Positions 19,776 to 30,504 are shown, counted from the first letter of the stretch. The stretch is DNA of 64,000 nt from Rhizobium etli CFN 42 (GCF_000092045.1 NC_007761.1:1677001-1741000); one strand, 5' to 3'. Notes: generated from the sequence alone by a model not told the origin. Numbers and translations: made by a program.

Positions 19776-21286
19776 TGACCGATTGGCCTATTCTTTCAAC
19801 GGTCACCTTCCTGCCGCTCGTCGGCGTGGTGCTCCTGCTCTTGATGAATGGCGACAGCGAAAGCGGTCGGAGGAACGTGCTGTGGATCTCGCTGATCACC
19901 ACCGTCTTCACCTTCGTCGTCTCTCTCTTCATCTGGATCGGCTTCGACAATGCCAATCCCGGCTTCCAGATGCTCGAAAAGCATGATTGGCTTGGCACCG
20001 GCATCGGCTACCACGTCGGCGTCGACGGCATCTCCATGCTGTTCGTCATCCTGTCGACCTTCCTCATGCCCTTCTGCGTGCTGGCGAGCTGGCTCTCGAT
20101 CGAGAAGCGCCTGAAGGAATACATGATCGCCTTCCTCATCCTGGAAACGATGATGGTCGGCGTCTTCGTCTCGCTCGATATCGTGCTCTTCTACGTCTTC
20201 TTCGAGGCAGGCCTCATCCCGATGTTCCTGATCATCGGCGTCTGGGGCGGAAGAGATCGTGTCTATGCGAGTTACAAGTTCTTCCTCTATACGCTGCTGG
20301 GCTCGGTGCTGATGCTGCTCGCCATCATGGCGATGTACTGGCAGGCCGGCACGACCGATATCACCGCGCTGCTCGCCTACAAGTTCCCGCCGGCGCTGCA
20401 GACATGGCTCTGGCTTGCCTTCTTCGCCTCCTTCGCGGTGAAGATGCCGATGTGGCCGGTCCACACCTGGCTTCCGGACGCCCACGTTCAGGCGCCGACG
20501 GCAGGCTCGGTGATCCTGGCAGGCGTGCTCCTGAAGCTCGGCGGCTACGGTCTCATCCGCTTCTCGCTCGGCATGTTCCCGGTCGCCTCCGACTATTTCG
20601 CGCCGCTCGTCTTCGCTATGTCGGTTATCGCCATCATCTACACCTCGCTGGTGGCGATGATGCAGGATGACATCAAGAAGCTGATCGCCTATTCCTCCGT
20701 GGCGCATATGGGCTACGTTACCATGGGCATCTTTGCCGCCAACATGCAGGGCGTCCAGGGTTCGATCTTCCAGATGCTCTCGCACGGCATCGTCTCCGGC
20801 GCGCTCTTCCTCTGCGTCGGCGTCGTCTACGACCGTACCCATACCCGCGAGATCAACGCCTATGGCGGCCTCGTCAACAACATGCCGAAATATGCCGTGG
20901 CGATGATGGTCTTCACCATGGCCAATGTCGGGCTTCCCGGCACGTCTGGCTTCATCGGCGAATTCCTGACTCTGATCGGCGTCTTCCGGGTCAACACCTG
21001 GGTCGCGCTCTTTGCCGCCACCGGTGTCATTCTCTCGGCCGCCTATGCGCTCTGGCTCTACCGCCGGGTGATCTTCGGCGCGCTGGAGAAGGAAAAGCTG
21101 AAGGCGCTGCTCGACCTTTCCAGACGCGAACAGCTGATCCTCTATCCGCTGGTTGCGCTGACCATCTTCTTCGGCGTTTATCCGGCTCCGGTCTTCGATG
21201 CGACGGCCGCCTCGGTGGATCTGCTGGTCAACAACTACACGGCCGCCGTGCACGCAGCGCAGAACGTTGCGCTGTCTATGAAATGA
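19775..21286 (+). CDS. nuoM: NADH-quinone oxidoreductase subunit M
   Basis: A 503-residue antiporter-like proton-pumping subunit with 14 predicted transmembrane helices. Helix 5 carries the conserved Glu in '[18 protein letters not shown]', and the discontinuous helix 7 region is '[20 protein letters not shown]' with Lys in '[11 protein letters not shown]'. It starts inside the nuoL stop codon. Length and motif order match the family. Confidence 0.98.
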   Translation: MTDWPILSTVTFLPLVGVVLLLLMNGDSESGRRNVLWISLITTVFTFVVSLFIWIGFDNANPGFQMLEKHDWLGTGIGYHVGVDGISMLFVILSTFLMPFCVLASWLSIEKRLKEYMIAFLILETMMVGVFVSLDIVLFYVFFEAGLIPMFLIIGVWGGRDRVYASYKFFLYTLLGSVLMLLAIMAMYWQAGTTDITALLAYKFPPALQTWLWLAFFASFAVKMPMWPVHTWLPDAHVQAPTAGSVILAGVLLKLGGYGLIRFSLGMFPVASDYFAPLVFAMSVIAIIYTSLVAMMQDDIKKLIAYSSVAHMGYVTMGIFAANMQGVQGSIFQMLSHGIVSGALFLCVGVVYDRTHTREINAYGGLVNNMPKYAVAMMVFTMANVGLPGTSGFIGEFLTLIGVFRVNTWVALFAATGVILSAAYALWLYRRVIFGALEKEKLKALLDLSRREQLILYPLVALTIFFGVYPAPVFDATAASVDLLVNNYTAAVHAAQNVALSMK

Positions 21287-21304
21287 TGACGGGACTTATC
21301 GGAC

Positions 21305-22750
21305 ATGACCGCTGAAACAATTCTCCTCAGTCTGCATCTTTCCGCGCCGGAGCTCATCCTCGCGGTCGGCGCCCTGGTCCTGTTGATGGTCGGCGTCTTC
21401 TCAGGCGAGCGGTCGGGCCTTGTCGTCACGGGCCTCGCCATCGTCCTGCTGCTCGCATCCGGCCTGTGGCTGCTCTTCGTGCCGGCGGAAGGCCTCGCCT
21501 TCGGCGGCGTCTACATGGCCGACGGCTTCTCCCGCTTCATGAAGCTGGTGGCGCTCATCGGTTCGCTGGTCGCCCTGTTCATGACCATGGGGCATGCCCG
21601 CGAAAATCAGCTCGACAAGTTCGAGTTCCCGGTTCTGCTGGTGCTGGCGACCCTCGGCATTCTGCTGATGATCTCGGCCAACGACCTGATCTCTCTCTAT
21701 CTCGCGCTGGAACTGCAGTCGCTGGCGCTTTATGTCGTCGCCGCGATCAACCGCGACAGCCTGAAGTCGACCGAAGCCGGCCTCAAATATTTCGTCCTCG
21801 GCGCGCTGTCCTCCGGCATGCTGCTCTACGGCATGTCGCTGGTCTACGGCTTCACCGGCCATACCCATTTCACCGAAATCGCCCAGGCGCTTTCGGTTGA
21901 AGGTGCACGCTCGCTCGGCCTCATCTTCGGCCTGGTCTTCATCCTCGCCGGCATCGCCTTCAAGATCTCGGCCGTTCCCTTCCACATGTGGACGCCTGAT
22001 GTTTATGAAGGCGCGCCGACGCCGGTCACCGCCTTCTTTGCCGCAGCCCCCAAGGTTGCCGCCATGGCAATGTTGACCCGCATCGTCATCACCGCCTTCC
22101 AGCCGGTTCTGGCCGATTGGCAGCAGGTCGTCGTCTTCATCTCGATCGCCTCGATGCTGCTCGGCTCCTTTGCCGCGATCGGCCAGAAGAATATCAAGCG
22201 ACTGATGGCCTATTCCTCGATCGGCCACATGGGCTATGCTCTGGTCGGCCTTGCCGCCGGCAACCAGACCGGTGTTTCCGGCGTCATGCTTTACATGGTC
22301 ATTTACATGATCATGACGCTCGGCACCTTCGCGATCATCATGTCGATGCGCCGCAAGGATGGAACCGTTGTCGAAGACGTCAATGATCTCGCCGGCCTTT
22401 CCGCGACCAACCCGTTCATGGCCGTGGTACTAACGGCGCTGATGTTCTCGCTCGCCGGCATTCCGCCGCTCGCCGGTTTCTTCGCCAAGTATTTCGTCTT
22501 CGTTGCCGCGATCGAAGCCAAGCTCTATGCGCTTGCCATCATCGGCGTTCTCGCCTCGGTCGTCGGCGCCTATTATTATCTGCGCGTCATCAAGCTGATG
22601 TGGTTCGATGAAGCGACCGGCGAATTCGCCCGTGTCTCCAGCGCCCTACGGCTGGTCTTCGGTCTCTCCGGTCTCTTCGTCACCGCCTATGTGCTGATCG
22701 GCGGCCCGATCGGTGGCGCGGCAGAGCTTGCCGCCGCGACGCTCTTCTGA
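21305..22750 (+). CDS. nuoN: NADH-quinone oxidoreductase subunit N
   Basis: A 481-residue antiporter-like subunit, the last complex I gene of the operon. Typical elements are '[20 protein letters not shown]' with the helix-5 Glu, '[20 protein letters not shown]' with the broken helix, and the Lys in '[11 protein letters not shown]'. It has 14 predicted helices. It begins 18 bases after nuoM. Its stop overlaps the birA start (TGATG), so birA is probably cotranscribed. Confidence 0.97.
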
Positions 22751-23514
22751 TGGTTTCCGACAGACGGCGCCGGATATCGCTCGGCGATTTCAGGCACGAG
22801 GCGCTGTCGGAAACATCATCCACCAACAGCGAATGCCTCGCCCGGGCGCGGGCGGGCGATCCCGGAAATCTCTGGGTGACGGCCGAGAGGCAGACCGGCG
22901 GCCGCGGCCGCCGCGGCCGCCTCTGGGTGTCCGAACGCGGCAATCTCTACGCGTCTCTTCTGTTGATCGACCCGGCGCCGATGGAGCGCCTCGGCTCGCT
23001 GCCGCTTGCGGTTGCCGTCGCCGTGCACCAGACGATCCGCCAGGTGCTGCCGCCGGGCGCCGAACCGCTCGAGGTCAAATGGCCGAACGATATTCTCATC
23101 GGCCGGAAAAAGACCTGCGGCATCCTCGTCGAGGGCGAGCAATTGCCGGACGGCCGCTACGCGCTGATCGTCGGCATCGGCATCAATGTCTCGGTCATGC
23201 CTGATAATCCGCTCTATCCCGTCACCTGTCTGCGTCAGCATGCAAGCGCGGCTTCGCCGGACGAGCTCTTCGCCCATCTCTTCGCGGCGATGGCGGATGT
23301 GCTCGATCAATGGGACCAGGGCCGCGGCATTGCCGAGATCACGGCGCGCTGGCGCACCATCGCCTGTGGCATCGGCGAAAAGATCACGGTGAATTTACCG
23401 GACCGATCGATTTCCGGCCAATTCGCCGGAATTGATGATAATGGCTTGTTGATGCTCGATACCGGCGCTGGCAGGATTGTGCCCATTGCCGCCGGTGATG
23501 TGTTTTTTGGATAG
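22750..23514 (+). CDS. birA: Biotin-[acetyl-CoA-carboxylase] ligase
   Basis: A 254-residue enzyme that activates biotin to biotinyl-5'-AMP and transfers it to the biotin carrier protein of acetyl-CoA carboxylase and related carboxylases. The biotin/ATP-binding loop is seen as 'GRGRRGRLWVSERGNLYASL', and 'VKWPNDILIGRKKTCGILVE' contains the catalytic lysine region. It lacks the N-terminal winged-helix domain, so it is a group I ligase and not a repressor. It shares its start with the nuoN stop and precedes rnj by 17 bases; nuoN-birA-rnj looks like the tail of the nuo transcript. Confidence 0.95.
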   Translation: MVSDRRRRISLGDFRHEALSETSSTNSECLARARAGDPGNLWVTAERQTGGRGRRGRLWVSERGNLYASLLLIDPAPMERLGSLPLAVAVAVHQTIRQVLPPGAEPLEVKWPNDILIGRKKTCGILVEGEQLPDGRYALIVGIGINVSVMPDNPLYPVTCLRQHASAASPDELFAHLFAAMADVLDQWDQGRGIAEITARWRTIACGIGEKITVNLPDRSISGQFAGIDDNGLLMLDTGAGRIVPIAAGDVFFG

Positions 23515-23531
23515 CGGAAAAAACGAAAATT

Positions 23532-25202
23532 ATGGCGAAACAGGACGAGTTGGTATTCCTGCCTCTGGGCGGCGTTGGCGAGATCGGCATGAATCTCGCT
23601 CTCTATGGCTACGGCCCGCCCGAGCATCGCCAGTGGATCATGGTCGATTGCGGGGTCACCTTTCCCGGCCCCGACCTGCCGGGCGTTGATCTCGTGCTGC
23701 CCGATATCCGCTTCCTCGCCAGCGAGCGCAAGAACCTCAAGGCGATCATCATCACCCATGCCCATGAAGACCACTACGGCGCACTCGCCGACCTCTGGCC
23801 GGGCCTCAACGTTCCGGTTTTCGCCTCGGCCTTTACATCGGGCTTGCTTGAAGCCAAACGCAACTTCGAGAAGGCGACGATCGGCGAAGTGCCGGTGACG
23901 CCGTTCAAGGCAGGCGATACGATCAATGTCGGCCCCTTCAGCATCGAAGGTGTGGCCGTCAACCATTCGATTCCCGAGCCGATGTCGCTGATGATCCGCA
24001 CGCCAGCCGGCAACGTCATCCATACCGGTGACTGGAAGATCGACCACGAGCCTTCGCTCGGGCCTCTGACCGATGAGACACGATTCCGCCAGCTTGGTGA
24101 CGAGGGCGTGCTGGCGCTGATGTGCGATTCCACCAACGCCCTGCGCGACGGTGTTTCGCCCTCCGAGAAGGATGTGTCGGAAAGCCTCCGCAAGATCATC
24201 GAGGATGCCGAGGGCCGGGTAGCGATTACCACCTTCTCGTCGAATGTCGGGCGTATCCGCACCGTCGCCGAGGCTGCCGAGGCGGCCGGCCGCGAAGTGC
24301 TGTTGCTCGGCAGCTCGCTGAAGCGCGTCGTCGATGTCGCTAGTGATATCGGCCTGATGGAAGGGGTCAAACCTTTCATTTCCGAAGAGGAGTACGGTTA
24401 TATCCCGCGCGACAAGGTCGTGGTCATCCTGACCGGCAGCCAGGGTGAGGCGCGGGCCGCCCTTGCCAAGCTCTCCCGCGACGAGATGCGCAACGTGGCC
24501 TTTGCGGCAGGCGATATCGTTGTCTTTTCCTCGCGCGCCATTCCCGGCAACGAGAAGGCGATCCAGGATATCAAGAACGGCCTCGTCGAGCAGGGCGTGC
24601 ATATCATCACCGATACCGAGGCGCTCGTCCACGTTTCCGGCCATCCGCGCCGCAACGAGTTGCAGAGGATGTATGAGTGGACCCGGCCGAAAATCGTCGT
24701 GCCGGTGCATGGCGAGGCGACGCATCTGACGGCGCATAAGGAGTTGGCCGAGCAGTCTGGCATCGCAATCGTGCCGCGGGTGCGCAACGGCGATATCCTG
24801 CGGCTGGCGCCAGGTCCGGTCGAGGTGATAGGCGAAGCGCCGCATGGCCGCATCTACAAGGACGGCCTGCTGATCGGCGACTTCGACGAAATGGGTATCG
24901 GCGAGCGCAAGAAACTCTCCTATGTCGGCCATGTCGCGGTCAACGTCGTGCTCGACGCGCGGTATGACATCCTCGGCGATCCCGATCTCGTCTCCATCGG
25001 CCTGCCGGTTTATGATGACGAAGGCGAGGAGATGGAGGATACGCTCTACGATGCGGCGATCAGCGCCATCGAAAGCATTCCGCGCGCCCGCCGCAAGGAT
25101 ATCGACATGCTGCAGGAGGCCGTGCGCCGTGCCATCCGCGCGGCGGCAAATCACGCATGGGGCAAAAAGCCCGTTGTCACCGCTTTCGTCACCAAGGTCT
25201 GA
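23532..25202 (+). CDS. rnj: Ribonuclease J
   Basis: A 556-residue metallo-beta-lactamase/beta-CASP ribonuclease with 5'-3' exo- and endonuclease activity in RNA maturation and decay. The zinc-binding signature is 'ITHAHEDHYGALADLWPG', with later metal ligands in 'VNHSIPEP' and 'HTGDWKIDHEP'. The beta-CASP and RMMBL motifs are seen as 'VHVSGHPRRNELQRMYEWTR' and 'PVHGEATHLTAHKELA'. In rhizobia RNase J works beside RNase E, also encoded in this window (55716-58601). The start ATG follows GCGGAAAAAACG. Length is normal for the alphaproteobacterial enzyme. Confidence 0.96.
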   Translation: MAKQDELVFLPLGGVGEIGMNLALYGYGPPEHRQWIMVDCGVTFPGPDLPGVDLVLPDIRFLASERKNLKAIIITHAHEDHYGALADLWPGLNVPVFASAFTSGLLEAKRNFEKATIGEVPVTPFKAGDTINVGPFSIEGVAVNHSIPEPMSLMIRTPAGNVIHTGDWKIDHEPSLGPLTDETRFRQLGDEGVLALMCDSTNALRDGVSPSEKDVSESLRKIIEDAEGRVAITTFSSNVGRIRTVAEAAEAAGREVLLLGSSLKRVVDVASDIGLMEGVKPFISEEEYGYIPRDKVVVILTGSQGEARAALAKLSRDEMRNVAFAAGDIVVFSSRAIPGNEKAIQDIKNGLVEQGVHIITDTEALVHVSGHPRRNELQRMYEWTRPKIVVPVHGEATHLTAHKELAEQSGIAIVPRVRNGDILRLAPGPVEVIGEAPHGRIYKDGLLIGDFDEMGIGERKKLSYVGHVAVNVVLDARYDILGDPDLVSIGLPVYDDEGEEMEDTLYDAAISAIESIPRARRKDIDMLQEAVRRAIRAAANHAWGKKPVVTAFVTKV

Positions 25203-25204
25203 CC

Positions 25205-25609
25205 ATGCTCGGCCGAGTGAACCATATCGCCATCGCCGTTCCCGATCTCGCAGCGGCGACGGCCGCTTATCGCGACACGCTGGGCGCTGCCGTGTCGCAG
25301 CCGCAGCCTCTGCCGGAACACGGCGTCACCGTCGTCTTCGTCGAATTGCCGAACACCAAGGTCGAATTGCTGCAGCCGCTGGGGCAGGACTCGCCGATCG
25401 CAGCCTTCCTCGAAAAGAACCCGTCCGGCGGCATGCATCATATCTGTTACGAGGTGGACGATATCATCCTCGCCCGTGACCGACTGGTCGTCGCCGGCGC
25501 GCGGGTCCTTGGCGACGGCCAGCCGAAGACCGGCGCGCATGGCAAGCCGGTGATCTTTCTGCACCCCAAGGATTTCTTCGGTACGCTGATCGAACTCGAA
25601 CAGGCCTAG
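25205..25609 (+). CDS. mce: Methylmalonyl-CoA epimerase
   Basis: A 134-residue vicinal-oxygen-chelate fold enzyme that interconverts (R)- and (S)-methylmalonyl-CoA in propionate and odd-chain/branched amino acid breakdown. The metal-binding pattern is complete: His in 'RVNHIAIAVPDL', Glu/His in 'GGMHHICYEVDDI', and Glu in 'FFGTLIELEQ'. It starts 2 bases after the rnj stop; I use ATG 25205 because the frame upstream runs inside rnj. Confidence 0.95.
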   Translation: MLGRVNHIAIAVPDLAAATAAYRDTLGAAVSQPQPLPEHGVTVVFVELPNTKVELLQPLGQDSPIAAFLEKNPSGGMHHICYEVDDIILARDRLVVAGARVLGDGQPKTGAHGKPVIFLHPKDFFGTLIELEQA

Positions 25610-25765
25610 AGAAATCGGACGCGTTTTCGCTGCGGCAGAGTGACCCGAAGACGGCGAAATGTTTCTTCGCTTTGAGTTGCACGCTATTCCGCCGTATAAG
25701 TGCGCCAGCTCCAAGCGGCACTGCGCTTCACGCGTTCTGTCGGCAAGACACGACCGGGAAAGATA

Positions 25766-26041
25766 ATGCTCCAGACCTTCCTTCAGGGATTCGCCGTCTA
25801 CTTCATCATCTGGTGGATGACGCTGTTCGCCGTTCTACCGATCGGCCTGCGCACGCAGGCGGAAGACGACGATATCGTGCTCGGCACCGTGCCAAGCGCA
25901 CCCACCCGCTTTCGTGCCGCCTTCGTCTTTTCGCTGACGACGCTGATCTCGGCGCTGATCTATGGCATCTGGTATGTCTGCGACACTTATTTCGGCTGGG
26001 GCTTTGACGCCCTTCCACAACTCGGGCCTAGCTTCTATTGA
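25766..26041 (+). CDS. DUF1467 family membrane protein
   Basis: A 91-residue protein with two predicted transmembrane helices: 'FAVYFIIWWMTLFAVLPIGL' and 'AFVFSLTTLISALIYGIWYV'. Between them is a short polar loop 'RTQAEDDDIVLGTVPSAPTR'. This matches the alphaproteobacterial DUF1467 family, which is often found between mce and proS in Rhizobiales. Function unknown. I use ATG 25766, preceded by GGGAAAGATA; the frame extends to 25700 without a ribosome-binding site. It precedes a strong terminator at 26208. Confidence 0.88.
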   Translation: MLQTFLQGFAVYFIIWWMTLFAVLPIGLRTQAEDDDIVLGTVPSAPTRFRAAFVFSLTTLISALIYGIWYVCDTYFGWGFDALPQLGPSFY

Positions 26042-26207
26042 AATAGCTTTTGCTCAAACTTTGAGCATATGCAAATATTATCATGAAATCCAGTTCGCAT
26101 ATTGGCGTCATGCTGGCGCGTCAGAGAGCTCGCCTTACGGAATGAGGGCCTCACCTTACGGAAGCGGTCTGGAGTTTGAAGGGGAGGAGAAGGCGAAAAA
26201 CCAAAAA

Positions 26208-26232
26208 AAAACAAGGCTAAAAGCCTTGTTTT
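26208..26232. terminator. Strong bidirectional terminator
   Basis: An 11-bp stem (AAAACAAGGCT, 26208-26218, with AGCCTTGTTTT, 26222-26232) encloses a 3-base loop. It is flanked by an A-run upstream and a T-run in the stem end, so it can stop transcription from either side. It closes the nuo-birA-rnj-mce-DUF1467 block. Confidence 0.85.
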
Positions 26233-26424
26233 AAGTATCGCGTGATCTGTAACCGTTGCCGGGGCTGCGACGAGCGCGCCTAAGATCTGATCCTCCCAAG
26301 ACTTGACCGCGAAATGGCAAGAATTAACTTCCTTGCCTGTTTTGTGAGCTAAAACTAGCCCAAACATTGGGCTTTGTCATTAGCTTTTTTTGCATTTTTG
26401 CTACACACCAGCAAAATTTTTCTG

Positions 26425-26455
26425 TTGACAAGATTTTCGTTCAAGTCCTTATAAA
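26425..26455 (+). promoter_or_regulatory. Putative promoter of proS-lolC-lolD
   Basis: A perfect TTGACA (26425-26430) precedes TATAAA (26450-26455) with a 19-base spacer, or TTATAA with 18. It lies about 175 bases upstream of proS, in AT-rich DNA. Confidence 0.55.
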
Positions 26456-26628
26456 TACGCGCTTTTTCACGCCCTTTCATTTTGCGCGTGCGAACATGCG
26501 TGTCCGCGAGGCGGCCGACGGCAGTTGCGGGTTTCCTTCCCGCCGCGAAGCGGCTATGAACGCTCCCACATTCACAATGTATCTTCGATTCCGCTCGCCT
26601 GCGGGATCTCAACTGCTTCGGAATCGCC

Positions 26629-27951
26629 ATGCGTCTGTCTCGCTACTTCATGCCCATCCTTAAGGAAAACCCCAAGGAGGCGGAAATCGTCTCCCACCGG
26701 TTAATGCTGCGCGCCGGCATGATCCGCCAGCAGTCTCAGGGCATCTATTCCTGGTTGCCGCTCGGCAAGCGTGTGCTCGACAAGGTCAACGCCATTATCC
26801 GCGAGGAGCAGAACCGAGCCGGCGCCATCGAGCTGTCCATGCCGACCCTGCAATCGGCAGAGCTCTGGCAGGAAAGCGGCCGCTACGATGCCTACGGCAA
26901 GGAGATGCTGCGCATCAAGGACCGTCAGGACCGGCCGATGCTCTACGGCCCCACCAACGAGGAGATGGTGACGGATATTTTCCGTTCGTCCGTCAAGTCC
27001 TACAAGGACCTGCCGCTTAACCTCTATCACATCCAGCTGAAGTTCCGTGACGAGATCCGCCCGCGCTTCGGCACCATGCGCTCGCGCGAGTTCATGATGA
27101 AGGACGCTTATTCCTTCGATCTGACGCGCGAAGGGGCCGAGCATTCCTACAACAAGATGTTCGCCGCCTATCTCAGAACCTTCGAGCGGCTCGGCCTGCG
27201 CGCCATCCCGATGCGTGCCGATACCGGCCCGATCGGCGGCAATCTGAGCCATGAATTCATCATTCTCGCCGATACCGGCGAATCCGAGGTCTTCTGCCAT
27301 AAGGACTTCGTTGGTTTCGATATTCCCGGCGAAAACACCGATTTCGACAGCGTCGAAGGCCTGAAGGCGATCTTCGACAAATGGACCTCGCTCTATGCGG
27401 CGACCTCGGAAATGCACGACGAGGCGGCCTTCAACGCCGTTCCCGAAGGCGACCGCCTTTCGGCGCGCGGCATCGAGGTCGGCCACATCTTCTATTTTGG
27501 CACGAAATATTCCGAGCCGATGGGCGCGAAAGTGCAGGGGCCTGATGGTAAGGAACACTTCGTTCACATGGGTTCCTACGGTATCGGCCCGACACGCCTT
27601 GTTCCCGCCATCATCGAAGCCTCGCATGATGACAACGGAATCATCTGGCCGGCATCGGTCGCACCCTTCGATGTCGTCGTCATCAACATGAAGGTGGGCG
27701 ATCAGGCCTGCGACGATACGTGTGAGCTGATCTATGCCGCGCTGAAAAAGGCCGGCAAGGATGTGCTCTACGACGATACCGACGACCGGGCCGGCACGAA
27801 GTTCGCCACCGCCGACCTGATCGGCGTACCTGTCCAGATCATCGCCGGCCCGCGCGCGGTCGCGAACGGCGAGGTCGAAGTGAAGGACCGCAAGACCGGC
27901 GCCCGTGAAACGATGACCATCGAAGCGGCGATCAACAGGTTCGTGGCTTAA
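26629..27951 (+). CDS. proS: Prolyl-tRNA synthetase
   Basis: A 440-residue class II aminoacyl-tRNA synthetase that charges tRNA-Pro. The class II motifs are visible: motif 1 region '[19 protein letters not shown]', motif 2 '[20 protein letters not shown]', and motif 3 '[18 protein letters not shown]'. The C-terminal anticodon-binding domain follows from about residue 340. It is the short alphaproteobacterial form lacking the editing insertion found in the 570-residue enterobacterial enzyme. First gene of proS-lolC-lolD. Confidence 0.97.
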   Translation: MRLSRYFMPILKENPKEAEIVSHRLMLRAGMIRQQSQGIYSWLPLGKRVLDKVNAIIREEQNRAGAIELSMPTLQSAELWQESGRYDAYGKEMLRIKDRQDRPMLYGPTNEEMVTDIFRSSVKSYKDLPLNLYHIQLKFRDEIRPRFGTMRSREFMMKDAYSFDLTREGAEHSYNKMFAAYLRTFERLGLRAIPMRADTGPIGGNLSHEFIILADTGESEVFCHKDFVGFDIPGENTDFDSVEGLKAIFDKWTSLYAATSEMHDEAAFNAVPEGDRLSARGIEVGHIFYFGTKYSEPMGAKVQGPDGKEHFVHMGSYGIGPTRLVPAIIEASHDDNGIIWPASVAPFDVVVINMKVGDQACDDTCELIYAALKKAGKDVLYDDTDDRAGTKFATADLIGVPVQIIAGPRAVANGEVEVKDRKTGARETMTIEAAINRFVA

Positions 27952-27966
27952 GGAAACGGAGGCGAA

Positions 27967-29271
27967 ATGGCAGAGGCAGCAGTGGACCGGAGTTCAAAAT
28001 CCGGCTTAGGTCCGGCTGGCAAGCCATTTTCCACCTTTGAGCGCCTCGTGGCGTGGCGTTATTTGCGCGCCCGCCGCAAGGAGGCCTTCATTTCGGTGAT
28101 CGCCGGCTTCTCCTTCGTCGGCATCATGCTGGGCGTTGCGACGCTGATCATCGTCATGGCCGTCATGAACGGCTTTCGCACCGAACTCGTCTCGCGCATC
28201 CTCGGCATCAACGGTCATATGATCGTGCAGCCGGTCGACGGCCCCTTTACCGATTATCCCGAACTGACCGCCAAACTCGCGGCGGTGCCGGGCGTTAGGA
28301 TGGCGCTGCCCTTGGTGGAAGGCCAGGTGCTTGCCTCGGCCCAGGCTGGCGGCAGCACCGGTGCTTTGGTGCGCGGCGCCCGCGCCGAAGACCTGACCAA
28401 ACTCAAGACAATCTCCGACAACATCAAATCCGGCGACATGGTGGGCTATGCCTCGGGCGAGGGCGTGCTGATCGGCACCCGCATGGCCGATCAGTTGGGT
28501 CTGCGCGTCGGCGACCTCATCACCCTGACCTCGCCGGAAGGCGACATCACACCGATGGGCGTCAATCCGCGAGTCAAATCCTACAAGATCTCCGGCCTGT
28601 TCGAGATCGGCATGTCGGAATATGACTCGTCGATCATCTTCATGCCGCTCGAGGAAGCGCAGCTCTACTTCAATGCCGCCGGGCTGGTGCAGTCGATCGA
28701 GCTCTTCGTCGATCATCCCGATGATATCGACGCGCTGAGGCCGAAGGTGGAAGAGGCGGCCGGCCGCCAGATCAACCTGACTGACTGGCGCCAGCGCAAC
28801 CAGACCTTCTTCTCCGCACTCCAGGTCGAGCGCAACGTCATGTTCATGATCCTGACGCTGATCGTGCTTGTCGCGGCCCTCAACATCATCTCCGGCCTCA
28901 TCATGCTGGTGAAGGACAAGGGCAGCGATATCGCCATCCTACGTACCATGGGCGCCAGCGCCGGTGCGATCATGCGCATCTTCTTCATGACCGGAGCGGC
29001 GATCGGCATCGTCGGCACGCTTGCGGGCGTGCTGCTCGGCGTCGTCGTCTGCGTCAACATCGAATCCATCCGCCAGTTCTTCTCTTGGATCTCCGGCACC
29101 GTGATTTTCAATCCCCAGGTCTATTTCCTCAGCCAGCTGCCGGCCGAGATGGATATCAGCGAAACGATCTCGGTGGTCGTCATGGCGCTCAGCCTCTCCT
29201 TCATCGCCACCATCTTCCCGGCATGGCGCGCCTCCAGGCTCGATCCGGTGCAGGCCCTGCGCTACGAATAA
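27967..29271 (+). CDS. lolC: Lipoprotein-releasing ABC transporter permease LolC/E
   Basis: A 434-residue inner-membrane subunit of the Lol system that extracts lipoproteins for transfer to the outer membrane. It has the MacB/FtsX topology: one helix near residues 40-68 ('[20 protein letters not shown]'), a large periplasmic domain, then three C-terminal helices after about residue 290. The coupling region '[18 protein letters not shown]' and the C-terminal '[17 protein letters not shown]' are typical. Only one permease gene is present, as usual in alphaproteobacteria where a single LolC/E-type protein forms a dimer. The start follows AACGGAGGCGAA, 15 bases after proS. Confidence 0.94.
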   Translation: MAEAAVDRSSKSGLGPAGKPFSTFERLVAWRYLRARRKEAFISVIAGFSFVGIMLGVATLIIVMAVMNGFRTELVSRILGINGHMIVQPVDGPFTDYPELTAKLAAVPGVRMALPLVEGQVLASAQAGGSTGALVRGARAEDLTKLKTISDNIKSGDMVGYASGEGVLIGTRMADQLGLRVGDLITLTSPEGDITPMGVNPRVKSYKISGLFEIGMSEYDSSIIFMPLEEAQLYFNAAGLVQSIELFVDHPDDIDALRPKVEEAAGRQINLTDWRQRNQTFFSALQVERNVMFMILTLIVLVAALNIISGLIMLVKDKGSDIAILRTMGASAGAIMRIFFMTGAAIGIVGTLAGVLLGVVVCVNIESIRQFFSWISGTVIFNPQVYFLSQLPAEMDISETISVVVMALSLSFIATIFPAWRASRLDPVQALRYE

Positions 29272-29285
29272 GGAATGCCCCATTC

Positions 29286-29969
29286 ATGAATCGCAACGTC
29301 GTCCTCAAGCTTACCGGCGTCGAGCGCCATTACGGGCAGGGTGATACGCTGCTCACGATCTTGAAGGGAGCAGATTTTTCGCTGGCGAAAGGAGAGATCG
29401 TCGCCCTTGTCGCCCCCTCCGGCACCGGCAAGTCGACGCTGCTGCATGTCGCCGGCCTGCTCGAGCATCCCGACGGCGGCGAGGTTACCATCAACGGCCA
29501 TGCCTGCGACGGCCTTTCCGATGAGAAGCGCACGGCAATCCGCCGCCGCGAGATCGGCTTCGTCTATCAATTCCACCATCTCCTGCCGGAATTTTCGGCG
29601 CTTGAGAACATCATGATGCCGCAGCTGATTGCCGGTCTGTCCTGGAAGGAAGCCCAGGAGCGAGCCGGGCAGCTCCTCGACTATATGCGCATCGGCCATC
29701 GCGGTTCGCATCGCCCGGCCGAACTTTCCGGGGGCGAACAGCAGCGCGTCGCCATCGCCCGCGCCGTCGCCAATGCGCCGACGCTGCTTCTTGCCGACGA
29801 GCCGACCGGCAATCTCGATCCGGAAACGGCAAGCTACGTCTTCGACGCGCTGGAGGCGCTGGTGCGCCAGTCCGGCCTTGCGGCCCTCATCGCCACTCAC
29901 AACCATGAACTCGCCGGCCGCATGGATCGGCGCGTCACGATCTCCGATGGCAAGGTCGTAGAGTTTTAG
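29286..29969 (+). CDS. lolD: Lipoprotein-releasing ABC transporter ATP-binding protein
   Basis: A 227-residue ATPase that powers the Lol permease encoded just upstream. The ABC motifs are complete: Walker A '[17 protein letters not shown]', Q-loop '[13 protein letters not shown]', signature '[14 protein letters not shown]', Walker B '[12 protein letters not shown]', and switch His in 'ATHNHELA'. I use ATG 29286, 14 bases after the lolC stop; the open frame upstream runs inside lolC. Last gene of the proS-lolC-lolD unit, meeting the convergent DUF5680 gene. Confidence 0.96.
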   Translation: MNRNVVLKLTGVERHYGQGDTLLTILKGADFSLAKGEIVALVAPSGTGKSTLLHVAGLLEHPDGGEVTINGHACDGLSDEKRTAIRRREIGFVYQFHHLLPEFSALENIMMPQLIAGLSWKEAQERAGQLLDYMRIGHRGSHRPAELSGGEQQRVAIARAVANAPTLLLADEPTGNLDPETASYVFDALEALVRQSGLAALIATHNHELAGRMDRRVTISDGKVVEF

Positions 29970-29979
29970 TCTAAGGCGA

Positions 29980-30444
29980 TTACGGGGTGACAAGCCCGCC
30001 GCGGTAGTCGAGCGCATAGGCCTTCCGGCCGCCGACCATGATGCATTCATGGCCATTGAATCGGTCGCAGCCGCCTTCGCTGCGGTCGATATAGCGGCCC
30101 AACGAATGATCGAATTCCATTCCGCCAAGAAATCGGCCTTCGCGATACATTGCCGACAGCGCCGCCGTGATCACCGTTCCGGCGGCACTGCCGTCGATGA
30201 GATCAGGCGCGACGACACAGCCGAAATAATTCATCGCCCAGACGGGTTCGCGGACAAACCAGACCACTTCCTGTCCGGCGAAATCGGTGCCGCCGAAATA
30301 GCTGTCGAGATAACGCCAATGGCCGCGTTCGTAACCGATATCATGGGCACCTAGTCGGCAGGGTGGGCGAGGCACGCCGCCGCCGACATAGGTTGCGGCT
30401 TTCGCCTCTACGATGAAGTCGTTCAGCATCGCGGTGTCGAGCAT
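29980..30444 (-). CDS. DUF5680 domain protein, likely SOS-regulated
   Basis: A 154-residue protein made of a single DUF5680-type domain. Typical stretches are 'FIVEAKAATYVGGG', 'AHDIGYERGHWRYLDSYFGG' and 'VVWFVREPVWAMNYFG'. Relatives are often fused to an XRE-type DNA-binding domain, absent here. Biochemical function unknown. The minus strand reads GGGAGGAAG before ATG 30450; ATG 30444, two codons later, has the better 9-base spacing, so I use it. An exact GTTC-N7-GTTC LexA-type box lies 44-58 bases upstream, overlapping the -35 region, with TATATC as -10. SOS induction is therefore likely but inferred. Confidence 0.8.
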   Translation of the reverse strand: MLDTAMLNDFIVEAKAATYVGGGVPRPPCRLGAHDIGYERGHWRYLDSYFGGTDFAGQEVVWFVREPVWAMNYFGCVVAPDLIDGSAAGTVITAALSAMYREGRFLGGMEFDHSLGRYIDRSEGGCDRFNGHECIMVGGRKAYALDYRGGLVTP

Positions 30445-30475
30445 TATCATCTTCCTCCCTGCCTCATCTGATACG

Positions 30476-30504
30476 GATATAACAGAATTGCGAGAACATA
30501 AGAA
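30476..30504 (-). promoter_or_regulatory. Putative promoter of the DUF5680 gene
   Basis: On the minus strand, TTCTTA (30504-30499) and TATATC (30481-30476) are 17 bases apart. The -35 element overlaps the LexA-type box at 30494-30508. Confidence 0.45.

Larger units (their letters stand above)
26042..26628. other. AT-rich intergenic region upstream of proS
   Basis: These 587 bases hold the terminator at 26208, a smaller hairpin AGCCCA / TGGGCT (26357-26373), and a probable promoter at 26425-26455. Much of 26040-26480 is far more AT-rich than the rest of the window. I see no convincing gene; a 110-codon minus frame (26035-26367) has no ribosome-binding site or recognisable product. Confidence 0.6.

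Noticed and set aside
26035..26367. 110-codon minus frame in the AT-rich region before proS
   Set aside because: It runs through the terminator hairpin, has no ribosome-binding site and no recognisable product.
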